This document shows, piece after piece, positions 51,701 to 61,844 of a stretch of DNA of 64,000 nt. The notes under the pieces were generated by a model. The model was given only the letters and a program-made list of their open reading frames with translations, was not told the DNA's origin and searched no databases. The stretch is from Amoebophrya sp. A120. Taxonomy: Eukaryota; Sar; Dinophyceae; Syndiniales; Amoebophryaceae. Position numbers and translations under genes: made by a program. The DNA lies in NCBI GenBank assembly GCA_905178155.1, contig CAJINV010000001.1, positions 2,656,089 through 2,720,088 of the forward strand, read 5' to 3'. Position 1 is the stretch's first letter. Every line of letters starts with the position of its first letter.

Positions 51701-54300
51701 AGTCGCGGCCGCCGGCAGCCTTCTCGACGCGAAACAACGTCGTCGCCAGCAGTGGGGCAGGGAGGAGGAAGCAGGGCGGCGGGATTTTGAAAAACAAAGA
51801 CGACCCGGCAGGAGGACCAGCTCCGGTGCAGCAAGTGGTACCCGCGACGAGGGCGGTGGATGGCAAGCCGCAACAAGCTGGTGGTGCTGTAGCAGGGGCG
51901 GGGAAAAAGCCACCGGAACCGGCGGGGAACCTGGAGAAAACAGGTAGAGGAAATAAAGTCGTGTGTAGTGATGTTGCTTCTGCGTGTATGTGCATCTCTT
52001 AGAATTGGATTTAGTTATGGTTTGTCTTTCTATGATCTACCGTTGGCGTTGGATGAAATAATTTGCAGGCAAATCGCAATCCGGGACTTCACTTGCTTCC
52101 CTTGGATACTCTGAAGACTTCGAAGTGCCCTCCGACGCGACTCCTGAGGACGGTCCGAGCCGCTCGTCATCGAAGGGCACTACGGGCGAGGGCGGGATAG
52201 TGGTAGACACCATGCATGATAGTTTCTTTTTCACCTCGGAAGGTCGCATGGCGTCGATGCATTTTTGGACGAGAGTGTTGCCGTTATGTTGTTGCTAGAG
52301 TGTTCAGATCTTCTGAATGTCGGATACAACAGAGCGCAAATTAAAAAATCAAGGTGATCTCCCAACAATCAAACCCCACGTCAACACGACCACGGCGACC
52401 TGCCGCGCAGCTCCCGACCACTAATTCCACCCCGGCTGCCCCGTCTAAGCCGCGACAGCCGGTAGCCCAGCAATCCCAGCAGCCGCCCACTACGATTGTG
52501 GCGTCGCGGGTGAACGGGCCCAGTCGGAAGGGCATCGCAAACTTCAAAGCGCCCGCGCCGGTCGTGGCGAAAGACGTTCCACGACGGGGGCGCAGTAAGG
52601 ACGCCGAGCAGGGGGTCATTCTCACTGCTGAGAACGCGCGGAACGTGCTGCGACCGACCAAACCGGGGCAGAAACGGCCCTTGGGGGTGATGAGGGGCGG
52701 CACGCGGCAAAGTCGACCGACGTCGAGCTCGTCGGCACAGGACGACGCGTCAATACAGTCGGTGACCGTGCAAGAACTGCCGAAAGTAGGGAGCGACAGG
52801 TTCTTTCGAAAGAGATTGTCGTTCTTTTTTGTTCAAGGAAGTCACATAGTAAGTAGAAAAGTTCTCAACAGGTTGTGCCAGAACCACTGTACTTACAACC
52901 GAGAGCAACCATAGAATTGCTCAACCTAGGTAGCAGAAAGGATCAACCTGCTATGCAAGAACTTTATTTATTTCTATTCCGCAGTCCTCGTCCAATCACT
53001 TCTCCGGGTCGCAAATCGCCAACCGACACGGGTATCAATGTCGAAAACGTCGACCCGGCCTGGCTCCCGCCCCGCTACCAACATGTGGCCGAGAAAGTTA
53101 TGGCGACCTGTGCTGAGGAAGGCTACACCAGCCCGCCACGCAGTCCCGGGCATCAGAATCATAAATCCGGAGAAGGCCGGCCGCACCGGCCCGGCACGTC
53201 ACACCGACCCAGGACGGCGTCCGCAAATGCGGAGTTGCAGCAAGAGAGCGTAGATCCGGATGTTAGTGTCACCGTGGATGGCGAGGGAGGAGATGCCAGT
53301 ACTACTTCGCGCGCTGGACGGAGCAAGAGCGCCGAGCCGGGGGAGACCAGCGCCGCGCAGGAGCGGCTGGCGCCCAAAGATCAGCGGCCGGGATCGTCGT
53401 TACCGCGGGCCAGGAGTGAGAAACCGAGTCAGCACGCCTCGTCGGACGTACTGGTTTGCTTTTTGGAGAAGTTTATGGCTGTTAGAATCTGAGCCTGATG
53501 CTGAGTATGCTATGAATCTGTTTGTCTCGTCATCTTTTTACTTTCGCATCAGAAATGTGTTATTTACGATGTTTGTTGCAACTACAACAGAGCGGCGCAG
53601 TGAACTGGAAACACGAGAAGTCGTATGGAGAGCAATACGTGCCGCCCTCGTATAGATTTTTTGTGATACTACACCTGCTCTAATGTCGTGCCTGGTGTTG
53701 GAGTTGGTGTTTGTCTATGCCGGTGCGAGAACCACGCGGAACTTCCCCATTGAAGGTCGGGTGTAGAAGTAAAAAGTACGGACATAGCCTCAATTACAAT
53801 TATCCAGGTCCGCGGTCACCTCCGCCAAGTCGCCGAAGCGGGCGAGGAAGGAGAAACTCCCCGACTTCATCCGGATGCAGAAGGCCATCGACAAAGCGCG
53901 GAAGCAGCACGTGCTTGCGGAATTGCAGCAGATGCTGAACGAGACCTGGCGGCACGACAAGCAAGTGAAAATGCGGCAGCTGAAGCAGCAGTGGGACGAC
54001 CAGCGCCAGGAACAGCTGCGCCTTCAGACAGAAGAGAAAAAGCGCCGCATCCAGGAGATCGAGGCCGAACGAAAAAATTACGTGGACAAGCAGTTACGGG
54101 ACCGGCAGAACTACTTGCGGCGGAGGGAAGAGGAGCGGAAACGCAAAGAAGCCGAGCAGAGACGATTCGCAGACTTGCAGCGGGTGTACGACGATAACCT
54201 GCGCAAGGAAAAGCTGAAGGTCGCAGAACGGGAACGGGAAAAGTATCGCGAGAAATACCGGAAAAAACTCAAATTTGTGATGCCGGACTGGATCGACTGA
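48796..54300 (+). CDS. unrecognised 1,303-aa protein with basic C-terminal coiled coil; three introners plus GT-AG introns
   Basis: Exons 48796-49017, 49346-50921, 51181-51238, 51402-51943, 52069-52202, 52354-52799, 52985-53447 and 53830-54300 total exactly 1,303 codons. The first three gaps are introners (C, B, F); the rest are GT-AG. Donor 52203 and acceptor 53829 were chosen by phase and could shift. The N-terminus is acidic (MDELEVEEFSDDFELDESLE), and the motif recurs as LGYSEDFEVPSD in exon 5. The middle is Ser/Pro/Gln-rich, with repeated short blocks SSTNSNVQIGSVSESDLYSL and VVIGSTSEADLFTLLPA. The last exon is a long charged helix (KRRIQEIEAERKNYVDKQ ... REREKYREKYRKK), a likely coiled coil, ending MPDWID. 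This build suits a cytoskeletal or ciliary scaffold, but that is a guess; function unknown. Confidence 0.78.
49018..49340. mobile_element. introner, family C (323 bp)
   Basis: Ends TATGAAAAGGAAAAATCCC and GGGATTTTTCCTCTCAATA. Flanks TGCAG (49013-49017) and TACAG (49341-49345), one mismatch. Internally very close to the 35485 copy and in the same orientation. Confidence 0.92.
50922..51175. mobile_element. introner, family B (254 bp)
   Basis: Ends TATCAAATGCAAAAATGTC and GACATATTTGCAATTCATA. Direct repeat CGACG at 50917-50921 and 51176-51180. Excision gives GAC GTC GGG in frame. Confidence 0.93.
51239..51396. mobile_element. introner, family F (158 bp)
   Basis: Ends TAACCACAGTAAATTTCCCG and CGGGAAATTTGTATTGCATA. 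Direct repeat CCCGG at 51234-51238 and 51397-51401. Only 58 bp of exon separate it from the preceding B element. Only copy of this family here. Confidence 0.9.
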
Positions 54301-55725
54301 ATGCATCCACACCTATCAGGATGTTTTGACAGCGCATGTCTACGCGGTGATGTCGGCCACAGCCGCATCTACTTACCTCTCGCTGGGGACTCCTCGTCGG
54401 ATGTTTCTAGTTCGACTACGAGGATTCCAATGAAACTGGACAAAAATAAAACTTTGATTTGACTGAAGTTCACTTGATAGTACTTATGAGTCTTGAAAGA
54501 AATGCAATTACACACATTTGATGCTTGAATGGTTTTTAGTAGTTTTTCTTTTTGAGGTTTGTCTGCTTTTTTATGAACCGCAGTGACTGATCAAAATGCA
54601 AATTTTTTTACACGAGCGATTTGCACTCGCCAAGCGTGGTTTCCCCGTTTTTTTGGGTCCATGTAGACGTCTTAGACGTCTTGTTTATTACAATGACATA
54701 CTGGTAGGTCGTTTCACTCGTTGTTTCGAATGTTCTTGCAATTGCAACAGCCCGCTTTGCTATTTTAGCAGCCTACTGTAAAATTTTGATGAGACCACAG
54801 CGAACGGCACTTTGTGCAACGTTTCGAGATGATACACAAACTTTTTTTTCGGAAATGAGCGCTAGCACTCATATCCAAGAAAACAAAGGGAGCAGAAAAA
54901 TGATAGGAACAAAACCAGTCACTCTTGGTGATTGCATAGCATTTATTCGCTTGAATCATGCAAGCGTTTCCCTGGTGTTTCGCACTTCCCATGCAAGAAC
55001 GGTCGAATATCTTGTCGCGTAGCGTTGAGGTTTTCCTGCCCAGAAACTAAAGAGTGATTGGAGTTTTGTCTACAGCGATCGAGCTGCAACAGCGATCGAG
55101 AGTAAGTCGAGAAGCGGAATGTGTGCGTGTGATGCGATGGTGCTGACACAGAATTAAGACTTTGATGCCCCTCTACCCTCGCTCGATTTGGTTTGAAAAA
55201 TTCGCAGTCCTAGTCATGCTTGCATTTTCCTTTTTCACTCTTGCTCTTTGGAAATAATGTCCCGTGTCGACGAAAATAATCCCTTCACCCGACGAAGAAT
55301 GTTACCTTTGTTGCTTGAATTCATGAAAAATGCATAGGTCAAATTTCACATTTTTTTAAAACTTCGCTCAATGCTGAAAGGGCGGCTGAGGTTGAATCAA
55401 TTTGGTTTGTTTAAGATTTTTTAGCTCTTCCTCTTTGGTGCGTACCTCATCTCCGTGAGTTGTAATATCGTGGGTGGAGCAAGTACTAGCAGCTATTTTG
55501 ACGAAGGCAAATTGAAATTCAAATTTCTTTCGGCGCAACGACTGGTCTGAGACTTTGCTCAAAGGGTTATTACCCCGTTGTGCTTCCTGAAGCTGAACTA
55601 AAGTGGTAGATTCTTGCAAAAAACCTTGGTTTGCATGAATCTCACACCGAGGCTTGGTTCCGTCAATCCCTATCCCCGTGCCGCGGCTTCAGCACTTGAA
55701 CAACGTCAACAGAGCGAAAAATACC
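54301..55725. other. intergenic, about 1.4 kb
   Basis: AT-rich sequence with short frames only. A 78-codon frame at 54786-55022 shows nothing recognisable. The last 100 bp are GC-richer and open in frame with the next gene (no ATG), probably its leader or an unseen 5' exon. Confidence 0.5.
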
Positions 55726-58190
55726 ATGAGCAGGTTGCTGGGCCGGATGAGCGGCGGGGGTGGGAGCACTGGCAATGGGGGACAGCCCCGTGCGAGCTTG
55801 GCAGAAGACGAACTGGTACAACAGCTGCGGAACGACTTGCAGCGCCTGCGCCTTTCCGATGGAGGTGACAGTGAGGCCAGCAGTCTGCACTTGGACCACA
55901 ATGCGGCTCCCCGTCGGTTCGCGTGGGACCCTCCGCGGGCGTCCGCCTCCGTGCCAAGCGCGCTGGCGTCGAGTGTGCCGGTGCAACTGCAGCATTCCGC
56001 CAGCTCCGTGTCGGATTTTCGCAGATCGCAGCAGCGCAGCGCGCCACCCGTAGGTGTACCTCCCGGCGGCGGAGTCTTGCAGCACTATCCGCAGTCCATG
56101 GCAGGCGAGATGATCGGGTATAATCATGCCAACGGCGGTGGTGGTGGCCCGTCGTCAGGGTCCTACAGCAATCACCAGGTAGTTGTGGACAACTACAACC
56201 AAGCCCCAAGTTCCGCAAGCAGCAGTTCTTCGCGACAGGAACGAACGAGGCGAAATGTGGCACTGCAGGTGGACCGGGAGTTAGATGGTTTTGCGAACGA
56301 GATCGACCGGAAGTTTTACCAGGACCCAAGAAAACGCGGCCGGGCCGCGGAGCAAATCGCGGGCTTTCTGACCGGCCCGTGGTCGCAGAACCAAATCCAC
56401 TACCAGCCAAATCCAGGCGGGGTGAACAACAATAGCGAGGGCGGTATTTCCTACGGCACGCTGGACGACGAGTCGCTGCCGCGGAAGCTGGCGCTGGGTG
56501 GGAAAAATTCTCTGACGAACATGGGCAACACGTGCTTCATGAACACCGGCCTGCAGTGCATGGCGCATTTGGACCCCGTGGTCGCCTTTTTCCTCAGTTC
56601 CAAGTTCAAGTACGAGCTGAACTTCGAAGCCAAGCACGGGAGCAAAGACGCCACGATAACCATCGGGTTTGCGGAGATCTTGCTCCGGCTCTGGTCGTCG
56701 CCCAGCTACCTGAACGAGAAGCAAGAGAAGAAGCTGGCGAAAAGTGGCGCGAATGGAGGACAGGGCGCGAACGACGAAGAGAGCCGTTTTGGGCTGAAAA
56801 CGACCATCATGAACACGGCGAAAAGAATACACCAGACCATGAGCGTCAACGCAAAGCGGGCGAATTCAGAAATGACAATTTTTGTCCGCCCGAACGTCCA
56901 GAGCTACGTGGAATACAAGCCGCAACGGTATATCGATTTGAATCAAAAAATTATGTATTTTTCATCGAGTTGCTGTGGCTGTGGCTCTCATGCATGGTCT
57001 GTAGTGATGTCTTAGGGTTGGGCCAGCTGCGGAACAACCGGTTGGTTTCTTGCACTCAACAGAAGGCAAAGATTTTTTTACACGCATGCACAATTTTGAA
57101 GGTATCTGAAGAAGCTCGCTGCCCACAACAAGGATCTTTTCCGGGAGAACATCGAGCAGCAAGAGGAGCAGGACGTCCAGGAGTTCATTTCGTGGCTGCT
57201 AGATATGCTGCAAGAAGACACGAACCTGGTGGACAACGCAACAAGCGCGTTGAACAAAAAGCGGTCGAGCAACGTAGCGCCGGTTAGCCGTGATTTTCGG
57301 GCGGAGGACCTCCTTGCGATCGAGCGGGAATTTGGCTCCGAATCCGCTGCGGCGCTCTGCTGGGCAAGGAGTCTTTCTATGTACCGTGGGTTCATCGTGG
57401 ATTGCTTCCAGGTACTACAGAGTGTCCAGTGTTTACTCGCTCTCGTTAACGTTAATCCAATAGATCATACTCAGTGTTTGCAAAATTAGATCAACATACT
57501 CAGTGTTTGCAAAATTATTCAAATAGCCTCGGAACTACATAGTCGTAACAAGCAATCGCATTCGGGGTGAGAAAAATGATGTCACTAACGACATACATCA
57601 CATATCAGGGCCAGTGGCGCAGTACCGTGACGTGCAACCGGTGCAAGAATTTCAGTCGATCCTACGAGCGGTTTCTGATGACCTCCTTGCCGCTTTCCCG
57701 GTCCGGCGCGACCGATTCCGTGACGCTGATGGAAGCGCTCCGCGCGTTCAGCCAGGAGGAACAGCTCGGGGAAAACGAAAAGTGGTACTGCCCGACCTGC
57801 AAGCGCAAGGAGCAAGCGACCAAGAAGATCGAGTTCTGGAAGCTGCCCTACGTCTTGATTCTGCATCTGAAACGCTTCGAGTTCGACCAGTATCGCAATC
57901 GGTGGAACAAGAACTGCGCGCGCATGAAATCGCCACTCTCCCTGGATTTGGCGGAATTTGAAGCGCCGGGGAACGGGAAACCCAACCCGACGCCGCTCCA
58001 CTACGATGTCATCTGCAGCGCCAACCACGTGGGAAACGACTTGGAGACCGGACACTACACGGCAACGTGCAGGCATCCGATAAACAAAACCTTCTACTAC
58101 TTCGACGACGACGATGTAACGAAGGATCGAGAGGAAAACGTCGTGTCGGAAAGCAGCTACGTGCTGTTTCTGGTAAACATGAGTACTTAA
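55726..58190 (+). CDS. ubiquitin carboxyl-terminal hydrolase, USP family (C19), 697 aa
   Basis: Exons 55726-56927, 57102-57411 and 57609-58190 give 697 codons through two GT-AG introns. The start is the first in-frame ATG, in context AATACCATGA. Residues 1-240 are Ser/Gly/Gln-rich. The USP domain then runs to the end: Cys box SLTNMGNTCFMNTGLQCM with Cys270; EEQDVQEFISWLLDMLQED, the QQDAQEF-type motif; two zinc-ribbon pairs CNRC and CPTC; LPYVLILHLKRFEF; His box ETGHYTATCRHP with His653; and the closing SSYVLFLVN. USPs cleave ubiquitin from proteins or trim chains. Catalytic Cys and His are present, so the enzyme should be active. The zinc-finger insert and architecture match the USP2/USP8/UBP-type core. 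No introner occurs in this gene. Confidence 0.93.
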
Positions 58191-59630
58191 TGATAATATG
58201 TTGTAATGTTTCTGCGGTACTCTATTGTCTACATGGATTCTCATCTCAAAAAGTTGTGTGATTGTGCTTCTTTTCCTCTCAAAATCAGATGCGTCGCGCC
58301 CCGAACGGCGGCACGTTACCCCGACAAGACCTAGCGCACCCGGAAAATTGGCCGCACAAGCTGCATCCAGAGTTTCTGCGCGTTTTTCCGTCGGTCTTCG
58401 ATCGTCTGTGCGCCAACGCGGAAACGCAAGCGCAGAAAGACGCGCAAAGCAGAAGGTGATGACAAGGAAGGGCTGTTTCCAGCTGCCGGGGCGTCCGGAA
58501 AACTTTGCCGTGGCGAGCAGAAGCGTACGTCTGTGGAAAGTACTCCCGTGGTGTCGAAGTGGAAGGAAATTCCTCAATTATGCGGTCGAGCTGCTGAGTA
58601 GGTGGCGTAAGGAGTGTTTCCGGTCGCGGGAGAGAACGGCGGTCCCAGTCTTTCCGCAGGACGTACACTGTCATTAGTTGTGTGCAAAAAGAAGACCACT
58701 TGACCCTGATCAACACCGACCGGAGGACGCCGCCGCCCGAGCCTGTAGTCTATAATGGGCACGAATTTCCACCACGTGCGCGCTGCGAACAAGCTGCACT
58801 GTGTCTGTGAACAGAAGGGCGATCTTGAGAACGAGCGCGTTCTTTCTCTTCCCCTGTGGCGCGCAGTACAGCACTCGGATTTGTAGCTTCAATCCGGCCG
58901 TAGCGTTGTACGTTGATAGCGGGAGTAAAATGCCGGTCTTGCAGAAGTCCGTAGCACCGGAGAATGTCCGTGCTTCGTGATGGCACGCGAACGAATTTTT
59001 CAAAAAACTTGTGCAGGGCAGTTGGATCTGCTGCAGGGACGACCAGCACGAATAGGCACTACACGGATTTGCTCCATCTTTGCAACGTTATCAGCATGAT
59101 ATGATCTTAATCCATATGCCCCTCACCTCGTACTCACGCCGCGAGTGCAGGGGTGAGGGATGATGAGACATTTGAAACGCATGATTAATATGATACGGGT
59201 GCTATTTCTCTTTTGAGAGAGTCAAGCGAGAGCCGGCACAAGTGTTCTTGGACGTGGTATCAACTACCTAGCTTGTTTGAGATCCAGGTGAAGAAAATCG
59301 AAAGAATACTTCCTTGTGCGTTGGTCTATTGCGCTACTGACCGGTTGTTTTTTTTCCTGCGGAGAATGGCGCCATCAAGGTCAGGCTCCTCTATTGACAT
59401 CGCGCGCGATCCAGTTTTGCTTTTGCTTCCGTCCAAGGAGTTTTATAATAAAAGTTTGAGCACGTGTTGAAGTCCGGCAATCAAGATCCCAGAAAACCTC
59501 GTAGCGCGAGACAAGAGCGTCTTTTCAAGTTTGCAGCAGCTACTTAGGAAGTTTTTCTCTATGTGCACGTAGGTTTGATGAGCACGGTCACAGCGCAGTA
59601 TCACTACAGCGTATTTTTCTAGTTTTAAGA
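58191..59630. other. 1.44 kb with possible unresolved coding segment
   Basis: Between 58335 and 58808 two frames look coding although I cannot connect them. One runs to a stop at 58602 and reads RKRKRRKTRKAEGDDKEG then FPAAGASGKLC; another near 58682-58808 reads VQKEDHLTLINTDRRTPPPE. A third frame from ATG 58289 (MRRAPNGGTLPRQDLAHPEN) overlaps the first. This could be a small multi-exon gene or a decayed one. From 58810 to 59630 nothing is recognised. Confidence 0.35.
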
Positions 59631-60260
59631 ATGGCGGCGCTCACGTGGAATAATGCGAAGAATCGAAGTCTGCTGGCTTGGCGTCAAAGCTTGAGTTCCG
59701 CTGTCTCGAAGCATCTCCCAGGCGCTAGCCTCACCGACTACGAAGCGTCCTGCATTCTACTACGACACAAGGACTGCGCCGGTTCTTTCAAAAAGGAAAA
59801 ATGCAGCGCAGAACCTCATCAAGAGCTTCATTCGGGACCCTGGATGGACGAAAGAGTAGCCGCTTTGGGCAAGGCTTTCGGCTCGTCTCCGGAAAGTGCG
59901 AAGCAATGTTTGCTGCTGAATGGCAACGTCCTGAGCTGGTCGGCGCAGGACATTCTGCGGCATTTCCGTAGTTTGGAAGTACTCGGCGTACCGCCCGAAG
60001 ATGCGTCTTGTTTCTTCACTGAGGAACACCGGCGAGAAGTGCAGCAAGGTTTGGAGAAGGCGGTGCGCCCCCCAGGCCCGCCGCCGCCGAGGATGGCCAC
60101 AACGAAACCCACGGGCGCAGTGCAGAGTGGCAGTGGTGGGAAGGTGCAGGAAGATGATACTGGAAAGCCAAAACTTCATCAGGACAAAGCAGCTAGTGCA
60201 CAGAATATTGAGCAGCGCGAAAGTGCTGATACGGAAACTCAAATTGGTAATGCCACTTAA
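59631..60260 (+). CDS. 209-aa protein, unrecognised
   Basis: Single exon from ATG 59631 (MAALTWNNAKNRSLLAWRQS). The first 145 residues look like a compact helical domain (ALGKAFGSSPESAKQCLLLN; AQDILRHFRSLEVLGVPPED), and the last 65 are Gly/Gln/Lys-rich and probably disordered. The helix-plus-PPEDA pattern faintly recalls mTERF-type helical repeats, too weakly to assign. No signal peptide or membrane helix. Frame length and composition support a gene. Confidence 0.6.
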   Translation: MAALTWNNAKNRSLLAWRQSLSSAVSKHLPGASLTDYEASCILLRHKDCAGSFKKEKCSAEPHQELHSGPWMDERVAALGKAFGSSPESAKQCLLLNGNVLSWSAQDILRHFRSLEVLGVPPEDASCFFTEEHRREVQQGLEKAVRPPGPPPPRMATTKPTGAVQSGSGGKVQEDDTGKPKLHQDKAASAQNIEQRESADTETQIGNAT

Positions 60261-61844
60261 GCACTGAGTATACAAAATGATCTAAGCGCCGCGCTTTGTT
60301 TCGGGGGCGAAGCTTTAATCTTGTCGTGTGTTCCAAGAGAGCCCTATGGCGCAATCTCTGAGTTCGAGTCTAAGGGGGACCTTAAAATATGTATGAGACC
60401 GACCGTGCCGCTTTCGTTTCTTTGAGTGCAGGGCGCGCGTGCATCGGATCGCTACTGCAGGACCCGCGCGAGCCGGGCCATCTTGAGCCTGCCCTGCCGG
60501 GAGGAGTCCGGGCGCCTGAGACCAGGAGGGGGGGGGCCGGCCCTGCCAAGCGTCCACGGATTGGGGCGGGCCCCGCCCCGGCCGGGCCCTTTTGCGATCT
60601 TCTCGCAACGCGGAGCCGGCTCGCCCCGCGGGCGCTCTTTCATGCGCGCCGCGCCGAAGCCCTTCCAGAACCAAAAGACGGCGGGGCGTTCGTCCTCTGG
60701 TTTGGCGTCCGTCTGCCGAACCAGTCCAGGGGGGCGCTTGCCGTGCCGGGCCAATCCGCTCGCAGGCGCGCACACCGGTCCGGCGGTTGCGCCCGCGCCC
60801 AGGCCGGTCCTTCTTGTGGGGCTTTGGCCTGTTGGTGGTGGCCGAGGGGTCGTCTAGGTTCTCAAGGAAGTGGGTCCGCGCGTGAAGGGAGTGCGATTGT
60901 GTTCACCCGGTGGGGCAACCAAGCAACAGCACCCCATGAGAAAGCTCGAAGCGCCGGCGACGTCATATGTAGCGAGGCCAGGGGCAGCGGAATGCGGGGA
61001 GAGATCGGCGAGTTCGCGCATGGTGTTCGAAAACCTCGCAAGCCCGCCGATGTATGACCCGCCGGCCGCCCCGCCCCCCCCTTCCTTGCAGGCCGCGCCC
61101 CCCCCTTCGACCGGCGAACCCCCCCGGGCGTGGGGCCGGGGCGCGCTCGCCCCGCGGCCCGCCGGCAATGTGTGCCTCAGCTTGGTGGCTCGCCTCGTGG
61201 CCTCCTTTTTCGTGCCTTGCTTTGGCCGAGGGCCGCCTGTCGCCCTTAATTCAAAGGGGTTCTGGGCCCTTCGCGGCCGCGCAGTGCGATGACACGGGCG
61301 TGGGGAGGCCCCCCGCGTACGGAAAATCAGGAAGGCGCGCGCCACCGCCATTTGGCGCCGATGGATTTTTGGCGCGCTGGCCGCTTTGGGGCGGCCTCTG
61401 TCGCTCTCCCGTGCGTCGAAGCGTTGCCCCGTTGAACGCCTCCTCGCCGAAGGGCCAGCAGGCCTGCTTCGGTTGTATGACTTGTGGGCGTCTCTGCACA
61501 GTATCACTGACCCGAGTCCAAGCGTTTATAGCGAGATCAGTTACGGCCTTCAGCTGGCATAAGAAAATAAAGCGTGACTATGTACTTACACACGCCCCAG
61601 TGTGTCTGTTCTGCTTCTGATAGATCCTGACCGGCCCGCGGGAGGGCATTCCGGCGTTCTGATGGCCAGCATTTGCAGTCGAGAGAAGTTGTTCAAATGT
61701 GGTCAATCTGGTACTCATGGTTGAGTAGTGGGTTGGGAGAGTTGTTCGATGGCTTGTTGTTCGACCTGGCTGTCCTAGTATGAAATAGCGCACCCTCACC
61801 GCTAGCTGCTAGCAGCCGCTGCCTTGAACGCAGGCAGACTGAAG
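60261..61844. other. intergenic or 5' region of the kinase gene, mostly a GC-rich island
   Basis: About 60420-61500 is strikingly GC-rich with G and C homopolymers (for example near 60530 and 61075), unlike the rest of the window. Long frames open on both strands there because stop codons are rare in such DNA; I call none of them. The flanks return to ordinary composition. Confidence 0.6.

Noticed and set aside
60325-60385. tRNA-like sequence (TGGCGCAAT ... GTTCGAGTC)
   Set aside because: The A-box-like and B-box-like words are too close together and no cloverleaf can be drawn.
60854-61507. Long minus-strand and plus-strand frames in the GC-rich island
   Set aside because: Frames are open on both strands at once, as expected from very high GC with few stop codons. 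The products are Pro/Arg/Ala-rich with no domain pattern.
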